Part shown: positions 42,593 to 50,379 of the stretch, piece by piece
Numbering within the stretch: position 1 is the first letter of the stretch
How the letters are laid out: each line of letters starts with the position of its first letter
DNA from: Rhodocyclales bacterium
GTDB taxonomy: Bacteria > Pseudomonadota > Gammaproteobacteria > Burkholderiales > Rhodocyclaceae
Length of the DNA: 64,000 bases
NCBI GenBank assembly: GCA_026399475.1
Contig: JAPLQY010000071.1
Location: forward strand, 124,001-188,000
Direction of reading: 5' to 3'
Translations under genes and position numbers: made by a program
Notes under the pieces: model-generated
The model's input: only the letters and a program-made list of their open reading frames with translations
Database searches by the model: none
What the model was told of the DNA's origin: nothing

Positions 42593-42648
42593 TGTAGGAG
42601 CGAGCTTGCTCGCGATCGGCGCCGATCGCGAGCAAGCTCGCTCCTACA
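42593..42648. repeat. Perfect 56-bp REP palindrome
   Basis: Two 28-base arms with no loop (arm begins TGTAGGAGCGAGCTTGCTCG and runs to 42620; the mirror arm is 42621-42648) form a perfect palindrome in the 94-bp gap between the thiolase and ligase genes. The unit is the same as at 30207. It sits only 13 bases above the ligase GTG, so in RNA it would fold a long hairpin close to the ribosome site. Confidence 0.9.
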
Positions 42649-42673
42649 GGGGATGGATTCAACATGGCTGGCT

Positions 42674-43879
42674 TTACGCGTCGCAGACTTCCAGCACCAC
42701 CGACATCGCGGTGTCGCCCGCGGCGCAGCCGGTGAACAGGCCAAAGCCGCCACCGCGCAGCGCCAGTTCCTCGATCAGTTCGATGATCGCTCGCGTGCCC
42801 ATCGGCGCCTGGGGATGCCCCCACACCAGCGAGCAGCCGTAGTTGTTCATCGACTTCAGGTCGGCGCCGGTCTGCTTGGCAAAAAACAGGTCGCTAACCG
42901 CAAACGGGTTATGCGTCTTGATCGCGGTCATCTGCGCAACGCTGCGTCCCGCCTGGTTCAGCGCGCACTGCGCTGCCGGCAGCATCGCTTCGGGCATATA
43001 CGCGAGTGCGACACGCGCGAGGCCGAAGCCGTGAAGACGCACGGCGATTTTCGGGTCGGCGGACAGCTCCCGCGCCTTTTCACGCGTGGTGACAACAATT
43101 GCCGCGTTGCCGTCGGCCGGATGAGTCTGCGCACCGAAGGTAACGGTGCCGCCCGGCATGACCGGCTTCAATTTTGCCAGGCCTTCGGGGGTTGACTGCG
43201 ATATGCCTTCGTCACCCGCCATGGTGCTTGCGGTTTTCTTGAAGTTGGGTGCCGGTACGTCGAAGGGCAGGGTCATGAAGCGCCTGAGGAAGGCCGAGTC
43301 ATTCTCCTGCGAACGCCGGTACTGCTCTTCGCGCCGCAGGACCAGTTCGTGCTGTTCCGCCGTACCGATGCCGTGTCTGGCGGCGACGTTTTCCGCCGTC
43401 TGCAGCATCGCGTGCCCACCGAGTGGATCATTGCCGAAGTTATCCATCACCCAGTCCTCTGCTGCGCCGGTGCCGCCGGGGCCGCGCGGATTGGGGTAAT
43501 AAATATGCGGTCCGTTCGAAGTGCGGTCGCAATTGATGGCGAGCACAGTGCTGGCCAGGCCGACTTCGATTTCCTGAGCCGCGCAGAGCAGTGTGCGCAC
43601 GCCGGTAGCGCAGGCCTGCATCAGCGTCGGGCCGCCGGCCTGGGTGGCGCCGATCAATCCGGTAAGCCACGGCAGGCCATAAAAGGAGTGTTTCTGCGGC
43701 ACCGAAAAACCCAGCACTCCGTAGTCGAAGCTCTTGGGGTCGATCTTGCGTTTGGCCAATTCCATTCGCGCCACATGCGCAGCGAACTCAATGCTGTGCA
43801 GGTTGGCGAAGCTGCCCTGCCAGCGGGCAAAGGGCGTACTCCAATAGGCACCGTAGGGGATTTCTGCTTTGTAGGTCAT
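42674..43879 (-). CDS. Thiolase, probable 2-aminobenzoylacetyl-CoA thiolase
   Basis: A 401-residue thiolase of the SCP2/acetyl-CoA acetyltransferase type. The nucleophilic cysteine is Cys90 in MQACATGVR, the histidine is His355 in WGHPQAPMGTR, and the second cysteine is Cys385 in FTGCAAGDTA. A beta-ketothiolase is part of the indoleacetate gene cluster, where it would cleave 2-aminobenzoylacetyl-CoA with CoA to 2-aminobenzoyl-CoA and acetyl-CoA. It is the first enzyme gene after the regulator in this minus-strand array. The product would feed directly into the anthraniloyl-CoA module at the start of the window. Confidence 0.88.
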   Translation of the reverse strand: MTYKAEIPYGAYWSTPFARWQGSFANLHSIEFAAHVARMELAKRKIDPKSFDYGVLGFSVPQKHSFYGLPWLTGLIGATQAGGPTLMQACATGVRTLLCAAQEIEVGLASTVLAINCDRTSNGPHIYYPNPRGPGGTGAAEDWVMDNFGNDPLGGHAMLQTAENVAARHGIGTAEQHELVLRREEQYRRSQENDSAFLRRFMTLPFDVPAPNFKKTASTMAGDEGISQSTPEGLAKLKPVMPGGTVTFGAQTHPADGNAAIVVTTREKARELSADPKIAVRLHGFGLARVALAYMPEAMLPAAQCALNQAGRSVAQMTAIKTHNPFAVSDLFFAKQTGADLKSMNNYGCSLVWGHPQAPMGTRAIIELIEELALRGGGFGLFTGCAAGDTAMSVVLEVCDA

Positions 43880-43960
43880 TTCGATTTCTCTTTATGCGTG
43901 GCGCATGGATGTCCGGCGTGCAGATTTGCGTCTCGCCGGTATTTGAAGCAAGCTTCCTTG

Positions 43961-44668
43961 CTATTGTGCAGAGGCATTTTTCTCCGCCTCTTTTTCCCTG
44001 TCGATCTGGGCTATCGCCTCGATAAGAAAGTGCTTGGCCGCCTCCAGATGCTTGTGCATTGCGGCAGCGGCTGCGTCCGCGTCGCGCTTTTTGAACGCGC
44101 CATGAATGTTCTTCATGCCAGTCAGGGCGGCTTTCCTTGCGGTCGCGTCACCCAGCGTCAGGACGCGCAGGAAACGCACATGACCAACGTACTGGTCGAG
44201 GAGTTTCGACATCCGCCGATTGGGCACCAGTGCGCGCCAGGCGTTGTGGAAGCGGCTGTTGGCGTCCAGGAATGCGCGGAAGTCACCGCCTTTTTCTGCG
44301 GCCACAGCATCGTCGATCGCCGACGCCATGCTCGCCAGGTCGGCGGCGCCGGTGATTTCGGCGATGGCACTGCGGGCTGCCGCGGGTTCCAGCAGAAAGC
44401 GCAACTGGTAGATTTCCTCAACGTCGGCATCGGTCAGTTCGGGAACAACGAAGCCGCGCCCCTCGACGGAAATCATGCCTTCGTTTTCGAGGCGTGCCAA
44501 AGCTTCACGCACTGGGGTTCGCGAAACGCCGAGTTGTGCTGCCAGGCTCACCTCCTGCAAGCGCTCTCCGGGTCGAATCTGGTGGCTGCCGATGTTGTCG
44601 CGCAACTGGTGATAGACCCGATCCGCCAAGCCTGCGGGCCGGTCAAGGGGCTTGATTGACGTGTTCAT
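43961..44668 (-). CDS. GntR family (FCD) transcriptional regulator
   Basis: A 235-residue regulator. The N-terminal winged helix-turn-helix (about 14-80) reads LADRVYHQLRDNIGSHQIRPGERLQEVSLAAQLGVSRTPVREALARLENEGMI in two halves; the C-terminal all-helical FCD domain (about 90-215) has metal- or acid-binding-type residues FHNAWRAL and MHKHLEAAK. FCD regulators usually repress catabolic genes and release on binding the substrate or its CoA ester. The gene heads the indoleacetate array, is divergent from meaB, and has a candidate operator 42 bp upstream. Motif copies elsewhere suggest it controls the whole indole/anthranilate regulon. Confidence 0.92.
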   Translation of the reverse strand: MNTSIKPLDRPAGLADRVYHQLRDNIGSHQIRPGERLQEVSLAAQLGVSRTPVREALARLENEGMISVEGRGFVVPELTDADVEEIYQLRFLLEPAAARSAIAEITGAADLASMASAIDDAVAAEKGGDFRAFLDANSRFHNAWRALVPNRRMSKLLDQYVGHVRFLRVLTLGDATARKAALTGMKNIHGAFKKRDADAAAAAMHKHLEAAKHFLIEAIAQIDREKEAEKNASAQ

Positions 44669-44709
44669 GGCAGAATCAAATGTGCTATTGCACTCGCGTC
44701 ACGGAATAC

Positions 44710-44723
44710 TGGATACTGTATAC
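44710..44723. promoter_or_regulatory. Putative GntR operator in the gntR-meaB promoter region
   Basis: TGGATACTGTATAC is the exact reverse complement of the 14-base motif at 2316-2329. It lies in the 95-bp gap between the divergent gntR and meaB genes and could control both. Confidence 0.6.
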
Positions 44724-44763
44724 GCAGTAAGTCAGGGGTGTCAATAGGAACGGGCGACAATTG

Positions 44764-45858
44764 ATGAGTCTTTTGCTTGATGATTTGGCAGCGCGGGTGG
44801 CGGCCGGAGAGCGCCCCGCACTGGCGCGGGCGCTTTCACTGGCCGAACGGGATTCGGCCTCCGCCGCGGAGCTTCTCTCGCGTCTCGCGGGCAGCCTGGG
44901 CCGGGCTCATGTAATCGGCATTACCGGACCGCCGGGCGCAGGCAAGTCCACCCTGGTTGGCGCGATGCTGCGGCACTTTCTGCAACTGGGGAAGCGTGTG
45001 GCGGTGCTTGCCGTGGACCCGTCAAGCCCGGTGACTGGAGGGGCTTTGCTGGGAGATCGATTTCGCATAGGCGAGTCCGCTGCTGACGATCGGTCGTTCA
45101 TCCGCTCGACAGCAACGCGTGGCAGTCTGGGCGGACTGACCCGCGCCGCCCGGCAAATGGTCGAACTGATGGATGCAGCGGGATTCGATCTGGTGATCGT
45201 CGAAACCGTCGGCACCGGCCAGTCCGAGATCGATGTCGCACGGCTGGCCGACACAACGCTGGTCGTGTTCCCGCCGGGTCTGGGTGACGAACTGCAGGCG
45301 ATCAAGGCCGGCATCCTTGAACTGGCGGATTTGCTCGTGGTTACCAAGAGCGATACGCCGGGTGCGAATCTGGCCTGCCAGGCATTGCAAACCGTTGCGC
45401 CGCTGTGGAGTAACTCACCGCCAATCCACCCCGTCAGCGCGCTGACAGGCGAAGGAATTCCTGATCTGGCAGAAGCGATTTTGGCCAGCGCTCAAGCTCC
45501 ACGGCGAACGGCGCGGAGTGCCAGTCAAACCACGGAACAAGCGCCATCTTCCCTGGCGAACATGTTTCAGCGCCTGCGGGTCGAACTGGATATTCGCTTG
45601 CCCTTCGATCTGGTTGAGGGTTTATCGATGCAGTTGTTGGATACTGAAGCCGATCCTCAATCCGCCGGTCTGCAGGTTCTGCTGAGTGTCCGCCCTGGCG
45701 GTGACACATTTCAACTTGGTGCCGTAGCGGGGGCGCTGATTGTCCTTGCCAGCGAAATCGACTTGAATTGCAGCGTGCAGGATCTGGATCTCGCAGGCGG
45801 CAGGATGCAGTTGCTGCTGGAATTGAGGAAGGAATCTTCTGGCACGAGTCGTTCCTGA
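44764..45858 (+). CDS. meaB: MeaB-type GTPase chaperone of B12-dependent mutase
   Basis: A 364-residue G3E GTPase. The P-loop GPPGAGKST is near residue 58, the switch region VDPSSPVTGGALLGDR near residue 86, DLVIVETVGTGQSE near residue 143 and the guanine motif VTKSD near residue 196. MeaB loads adenosylcobalamin into acyl-CoA mutases and protects or reactivates them. The only mutase in the window is the two-subunit enzyme at 34.2-36.2 kb. The location divergent to the GntR gene, with a shared operator, supports service to that enzyme. Translation is taken from ATG 44764; the preceding TTG is less likely. Confidence 0.9.
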   Translation: MSLLLDDLAARVAAGERPALARALSLAERDSASAAELLSRLAGSLGRAHVIGITGPPGAGKSTLVGAMLRHFLQLGKRVAVLAVDPSSPVTGGALLGDRFRIGESAADDRSFIRSTATRGSLGGLTRAARQMVELMDAAGFDLVIVETVGTGQSEIDVARLADTTLVVFPPGLGDELQAIKAGILELADLLVVTKSDTPGANLACQALQTVAPLWSNSPPIHPVSALTGEGIPDLAEAILASAQAPRRTARSASQTTEQAPSSLANMFQRLRVELDIRLPFDLVEGLSMQLLDTEADPQSAGLQVLLSVRPGGDTFQLGAVAGALIVLASEIDLNCSVQDLDLAGGRMQLLLELRKESSGTSRS

Positions 45859-45894
45859 CGATATGGCATTCGCCGGGGACATGTCCGGGGACAT

Positions 45895-45918
45895 AAAAAA
45901 CGGGGACCGCAGTCCCCG
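45895..45918 (-). terminator. Intrinsic terminator after dodecin gene
   Basis: The stem CGGGGAC/GTCCCCG (45901-45907 and 45912-45918) with a four-base loop lies 25 bp after the dodecin stop. It is followed in the minus-strand transcript by six T residues. Confidence 0.8.
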
Positions 45919-45943
45919 CTGGCCAAACCGGATCTGTACCGGT

Positions 45944-46171
45944 TCAGTCTTCGTACTTGAACGACATCGACACGCGTGCCCGGTAAGCCACTACCTTGCC
46001 ATTGTCCAGTTTCATGTCCAGTTTGGTTATTTCGGCAACGCGCAAATCGCGCAGTGTCTTTGCCGCTGATTCGACCGCCGAACGTGCGGCATCCTCCCAG
46101 GACGTTGGGCTGGAACCTACAACCTCGACGATCTTATAGACGGCATTCTCGTCCTTTGATTTCTTTGCCAT
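45944..46171 (-). CDS. Dodecin family flavin-binding protein
   Basis: A 75-residue protein that matches dodecins: VYKIVEVVGSSPTSWEDAARSA at the N-terminal strand-helix, and VAEITKLDMKLDNGKV and YRARVSMSFKYED at the C-terminal strands. Dodecins form hollow dodecamers that store riboflavin or FMN and buffer free flavin. A strong ribosome site GGAGGTGA precedes ATG 46171; the longer upstream frame is unlikely. It is a single gene with its own terminator, placed between meaB and the first aldehyde oxidoreductase. Flavin buffering would suit the many flavoproteins of this island. Confidence 0.92.
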   Translation of the reverse strand: MAKKSKDENAVYKIVEVVGSSPTSWEDAARSAVESAAKTLRDLRVAEITKLDMKLDNGKVVAYRARVSMSFKYED

Positions 46172-46285
46172 GGTCACCTCCGATGAAATATGGGTTAAGC
46201 CGATTTCTGCGATCAGCGAATCGATCATAGCCCAATCAGCTGCGGCAGAGGAAAACAGATGATTTTGGCCGTGAATGGCCGCGAT

Positions 46286-48619
46286 TCATCCGCCGGCAAT
46301 GATGGGCACCAACTGCACCTGGTCACCGCTGTGCAAGGCTTTGGCGCTTTCTCCGAACAGGAGCATCTCGCCATTGACCGTGACATTCCAGGAAGGGTCA
46401 TCCAGCGCCGAGCGTGCCTCGGGCAGATGGCGGCGCAGGGCGCTGCGCAGCTCGCTGACGTTGGCCACGGGCCGGTCGATGACGATGGACTTGTCCGGGG
46501 CGCCGGGCAGGGGTCCTGGCAGTTCGACGCGCAGCGCGAAGCCGGTGGCGGCCAGAGCCAGTTGCTGATGCCAGTCGGCGCGCGGCATGCCTTCGCTGTT
46601 GAGGCCGGTCAATTCGTAGAAACGTGATTTCATCGAGTTGAACTGGGCACGGTCGATCTTCTCGCCCTTGAACGGCCCTGTATCGATGGATTCGTCAAAC
46701 CAGCGAGGGGGCAGGGTATCGTCCCTCGCCCGCAAGCCCAGGCGGAAATTGAGCAGGTGTTCCAGGCCGGTGATGTTGCGCCCGATCTCGTCCATCTGCT
46801 CGGCAGTCACCGGATGGCCGGTCATGGTGCTGACCTGGGTCGCGAAATCGCCGCAGTCGGGCAGGGTGGGGGAGTTGAACAGCTTGGTGTTGAAGCGGCA
46901 CATGCCGACCGAGTCGCCGACGGCGAAGGTGTTTTCGCAGCGGCGCACGGCGATTTCCTTGCCCTCGTAGCTGTTCGGCTGCGGCGCCACGGTGCCGCCA
47001 TAGAGCTGGGCCTTGAACGGCGCATCGTCGTTGACGCGGGCGTTGATTTCCAGCGTGACGCGGTTGCGCAGGTGATCCATGCCACGGGTGGCCACCGAAA
47101 GTCCGAGGGCGAAGGCCTTGAGGATGCGCGCATCGTGCGGGTCTGACTGGAACAGGCCCTTGACCGCCATACGGTATTCGAGCGCTGCTTGCGGGTATTT
47201 TCCCTTGTCGACCGCGCGTGCCGAGTCGGCGATGGTGTCGCCGAAGCCTTCGCGCTTGGCGGTCATGAACAGGAGCTTCTCGATGGTCTCGTAATTGCCC
47301 CAGGACAGGTCGAGGCCGCCGGTGTGGCTGGCGTCGATGATGCCGCGCTGCCAGAGTTCCATGGCCCAGGAAATGGCGCTGCCGGTGGATGCCGAATCGA
47401 GCCCGAGGTCGTTGAGGATGTTGTTGAGCCGCAGCACTTGCTCCGGCTCGGAGAGGCCGATCATCGGGCCGAACTTGCCGACAGTGACGTACTCGGGGCC
47501 GTCGCCCTTGTCGTACTTGTCGAACTTTCCGTCGCCCTTGATGCCCTTGTAGGTACGCAACTTGTGGTGGTCGATGTCGGCCTGGGCCCTCGGGTTCGCT
47601 GCGTAGCTGGCGTTGCCCCTGAGTCCCATCAGCGCGGCCGAGCCCCAGCCGCCCTTGCCCTCCGGCGTCATGTCGTTCTGGTTGCGGCATTGCACCGGGC
47701 ACTTGAAGCAGCCATCCATGCCGGGTCGATAGGGATCGAAATTGTCGGCATCGAGCGACTCGTGCCAGGCGGTGGTCTGGTTGTTGAGCGTGCCCAGCGC
47801 GCCCAGCACCCGCGAAGGCTTGTAGAGGAAGGGCGTGCCGACCTGCTTCAGCGCGTTCTTGATCACCGAGGTCGAGGTGATCTTCTTGCCGATGATCTTG
47901 TTGTGGGCCTTGAGTTCCTTCACCATCGGCGCCTCCGCGGGCTTGCCCTGGATCATGATGGCCTTCAGGCGCAGCGCGCCCATCTTGGCGCCGCCGCCGC
48001 CGCGCGCCCAGATCGACTTGATGCCACCCATGATGCCGCTGCACAGCACGAGGTTTTCGCCGGCGCTGGTGATGCGGGCCAGCGCCATGTCCTTGCGTTC
48101 GGTGCAGTGGAAATCGCGTTCGATCGCCGCGGCGGTGTCGAGGTTGTCGAGGCCGACATAGGGTGTGGCGTCGAGGAACTCGATTGAATCAGGCGATATT
48201 TTCAGCAGCGTCCACTGCGCAGCCAGGCCATACAGCACGATGTGGTCATAGCCGAGGCGCTTGGTGAAAGCGGGGAAATAGTCGCCCGCGCTGGCATCGA
48301 GAAAAGCATAGCTGTCGGGCGAGCGACTGGTGAAATTGCCGCGCGTGGCCGAGGGCATGCTGCCGGTCAGCGTACCGGCGCCGAAGATCAGCGGGACTTC
48401 GGGATCGAGCGCGTCCTTGTCCTCATCGAGCAGGTTGTAGAGCAGCACCATGTTGGCCCCGCGCCCGCCGAGGAAGGTCTGCATGATTTCCGCGGGGAGG
48501 TACTTGCTGCGGGTTTCGCGGCGTTCGAGATCGACGAACAGCACCGCACCCTGCGTCGGGTACTGCGGCGCATCGTGCATGCGCGCGCACAAGAGATCGA
48601 CCTTGCTTCTGACGCCCAT
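46286..48619 (-). CDS. Tungsten aldehyde:ferredoxin oxidoreductase with C-terminal MoaD-like domain
   Basis: A 777-residue protein. Residues 1 to about 640 are a complete AOR: N-terminal domain with GGRGANMVLLYNLL near residue 51, ARGGGGAKMG near residue 205, and the 4Fe-4S ligands C304, C307, C311 (CFKCPVQC) with C574 in SVGMCRFN. About 80 further residues form a ubiquitin-like MoaD/ThiS domain that ends VPIIAGG, an exposed Gly-Gly as in MoaD. AORs oxidise aldehydes to acids and reduce ferredoxin; phenylacetaldehyde and indoleacetaldehyde are plausible substrates. In Aromatoleum the MoaD-like protein is a separate gene of the aor operon. A MarR gene lies upstream on the same strand. Confidence 0.85.
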   Translation of the reverse strand: MGVRSKVDLLCARMHDAPQYPTQGAVLFVDLERRETRSKYLPAEIMQTFLGGRGANMVLLYNLLDEDKDALDPEVPLIFGAGTLTGSMPSATRGNFTSRSPDSYAFLDASAGDYFPAFTKRLGYDHIVLYGLAAQWTLLKISPDSIEFLDATPYVGLDNLDTAAAIERDFHCTERKDMALARITSAGENLVLCSGIMGGIKSIWARGGGGAKMGALRLKAIMIQGKPAEAPMVKELKAHNKIIGKKITSTSVIKNALKQVGTPFLYKPSRVLGALGTLNNQTTAWHESLDADNFDPYRPGMDGCFKCPVQCRNQNDMTPEGKGGWGSAALMGLRGNASYAANPRAQADIDHHKLRTYKGIKGDGKFDKYDKGDGPEYVTVGKFGPMIGLSEPEQVLRLNNILNDLGLDSASTGSAISWAMELWQRGIIDASHTGGLDLSWGNYETIEKLLFMTAKREGFGDTIADSARAVDKGKYPQAALEYRMAVKGLFQSDPHDARILKAFALGLSVATRGMDHLRNRVTLEINARVNDDAPFKAQLYGGTVAPQPNSYEGKEIAVRRCENTFAVGDSVGMCRFNTKLFNSPTLPDCGDFATQVSTMTGHPVTAEQMDEIGRNITGLEHLLNFRLGLRARDDTLPPRWFDESIDTGPFKGEKIDRAQFNSMKSRFYELTGLNSEGMPRADWHQQLALAATGFALRVELPGPLPGAPDKSIVIDRPVANVSELRSALRRHLPEARSALDDPSWNVTVNGEMLLFGESAKALHSGDQVQLVPIIAGG

Positions 48620-48753
48620 CGCCCATTCTCCGTGGTGGCAATCCGATAAGAGTGATCAATATAACCTACTGATTGTTGGATGTCCATCAATACTGGCGGG
48701 AAATGCGCCTGGCCGGGCTCGTTGGCGGGGCGCGGATTGGAGCCGGTGAAGCT

Positions 48754-49224
48754 TCAGCGGTGTTCGGGGAACACTTTCTGCAAAAGCGCGAGAAAGAGTT
48801 CGCGTTCGGCAGTGCTGAAATTACTCAGCAAGCGTTTTTCGTGCTGGCTGACCTGGCGCTTCAGCTTGCGCAACAGGGCGCTGCCGTCGGCGGTCAGGCG
48901 GATGGCATTGGAGCGGCGGTCATGCGCGGCCGCACGTCGTTCCACCAGGCCGCGCCGCTCGAGATTGTCGATGACGGTGACGACCGTTGAACGATCAAGC
49001 TGGGTGGCGCGGGCAAGATCGCTTTGCTTGAGATCGGGGTTGGCTTCGATGATGACGAGAACGCCAAACAGGCCTGGCGTGACTTCAAGTTCTCCCGGGC
49101 CCTGGGCAAAGTCGCGAAACAGGGCGATTTGCGCGAGGCGCAACTGGTAGCCGACCAGGCCGGGCAAAAGTCCGAGATCCAGTCTCGCATTTTTCTGCTT
49201 GTCGAATGTTTTGGCAGGGGTCAT
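48754..49224 (-). CDS. MarR family transcriptional regulator
   Basis: A 156-residue winged-helix regulator: the recognition region LKQSDLARATQLDRSTVVTVIDNLERRGLVERR spans residues 64-97, followed by the wing HDRRSNAIRLTADGSALL. MarR proteins commonly sense aromatic acids or their CoA esters. The gene stands 134 bp upstream of the first AOR gene and downstream of a TRAP transporter, all on the minus strand, so both are candidate targets. Confidence 0.92.
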   Translation of the reverse strand: MTPAKTFDKQKNARLDLGLLPGLVGYQLRLAQIALFRDFAQGPGELEVTPGLFGVLVIIEANPDLKQSDLARATQLDRSTVVTVIDNLERRGLVERRAAAHDRRSNAIRLTADGSALLRKLKRQVSQHEKRLLSNFSTAERELFLALLQKVFPEHR

Positions 49225-49263
49225 TGTCTGGGGTTCAAAGTACGCAAAGCCTTGCGTTGGAAC

Positions 49264-49294
49264 GGATGGCCACCGGGTCTCCCGGCGGCCATCC
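49264..49294. terminator. GC-rich hairpin after dctP, possible terminator
   Basis: GGATGGCCACCGGG and CCCGGCGGCCATCC (one mismatch) form a 14-bp stem with a three-base loop four bases beyond the dctP stop. No T-run follows on the minus strand, so it may act as an attenuator or RNA-stabilising element rather than a full intrinsic terminator. Confidence 0.5.
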
Positions 49295-49297
49295 GGC

Positions 49298-50335
49298 TTA
49301 CCTGTCGTACTGATTCAGCAGGGCTTTGGCTGAGTCCAGCAGCTTGTTGCCGTCGCCGCCTTTGGCCGTCACATCCTTGATCCAGTCCTGGGCTACGTTT
49401 TCAGTCGCTTTCTCCCAGCGCTGGTACTCCGCTGGCGACAGGACATTGACGATGTTGCCCCTGTCCGTTGCCGACTTGCGCCCCGGCACGATGGTGCTGT
49501 CCCACACCTTGCCTGCCCAGGCGGAGGCTTCGGCGCCGCTGTTGGCATCGATCACTTTCCTGAGGTCGGCTGGCAGGCTGTTGTACTTGGCTTCGTTCAT
49601 GGCCACGACAAAGATCGTGTTGGACATCTTGCGCTGGCCGGGTCCGGTTTCCGTGGACGTCTTGGTGACCTCATTGACCTTGAGGCCCGGCACCACTTCC
49701 CAGGGCAGCGACGCGCCGTCGACTACGCCCTTGGAGATCGCTTCCTGAGCCTGCGGCGCCGGCATCTGGATCGGTGTCGCACCCAGGGCGGTCAGCATGC
49801 GCGTACCGATGCGGGTCGGCGCACGTACCTTGAGGCCCTTCAGGTCTTCGAGAACTTTCACCTGCTTGCTGGCAAAGTGCAACTCGGCGCCGTCATGCAC
49901 ATGCGCCATGAGGATTTTGGTGCCCTTGAATTCGTCGAGGGAATTCCTTTGCATGTATTCCCAGAAGGCGCGGCTGCTGCCCTCGGCGGTCTTGGTCATG
50001 AAAGGCAGCTCGAACACTTCGGACTTGATGAAACGTCCCGCCTGATAGGTGGGTACGGTCCAGATGATATCGGCGACACCGTCCTTGGCCTGGTCGAAAA
50101 GTTGCGGCGGAGTGCCGCCCAGCTGCATGGCCGGGTAAATCTGGCATTTGAGGCGGTTGTTGGATTCCTTGGCGATTTTTTCACACCACGGTCCCAGCAG
50201 AAGCTTCTGCGAGGTCGCATTCGGCGACAGGAAATGATGGACCTTGAGGGTGACTTCCTGCGCCCAGGACGAGCCGGCGCCAAATGCGAAGATCGTCGCT
50301 GCCACCAGCGGGCTGAATGTTTTGCGCAATTGCAT
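49298..50335 (-). CDS. TRAP transporter substrate-binding protein (DctP type)
   Basis: A 345-residue periplasmic protein. A typical signal peptide of about 25 residues ends SSWA-Q. The conserved DctP core is LKGLKVRAPTRIGTRMLTALGATPIQMPAPQAQEAI in two halves near residue 165, with the ligand-binding arginine in VRAP, then KGVVDGASLPWEV. It forms an operon with dctM and dctQ upstream. The operon neighbours are aldehyde oxidoreductases and a PaaK-like ligase, so an aromatic acid or other carboxylate is a likely ligand. Confidence 0.92.
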   Translation of the reverse strand: MQLRKTFSPLVAATIFAFGAGSSWAQEVTLKVHHFLSPNATSQKLLLGPWCEKIAKESNNRLKCQIYPAMQLGGTPPQLFDQAKDGVADIIWTVPTYQAGRFIKSEVFELPFMTKTAEGSSRAFWEYMQRNSLDEFKGTKILMAHVHDGAELHFASKQVKVLEDLKGLKVRAPTRIGTRMLTALGATPIQMPAPQAQEAISKGVVDGASLPWEVVPGLKVNEVTKTSTETGPGQRKMSNTIFVVAMNEAKYNSLPADLRKVIDANSGAEASAWAGKVWDSTIVPGRKSATDRGNIVNVLSPAEYQRWEKATENVAQDWIKDVTAKGGDGNKLLDSAKALLNQYDR

Positions 50336-50379
50336 GTGTAATCTCCTCTTTTATAAGTATGGAACAGGGTGAATTCTTA

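Noticed and set aside
48640-48690. Spaced CAAT/ATTG inverted pattern between the MarR and AOR genes as a MarR operator
   Set aside because: The half-sites are only four to five bases long and the spacing is loose; no second copy was found near the MarR start.
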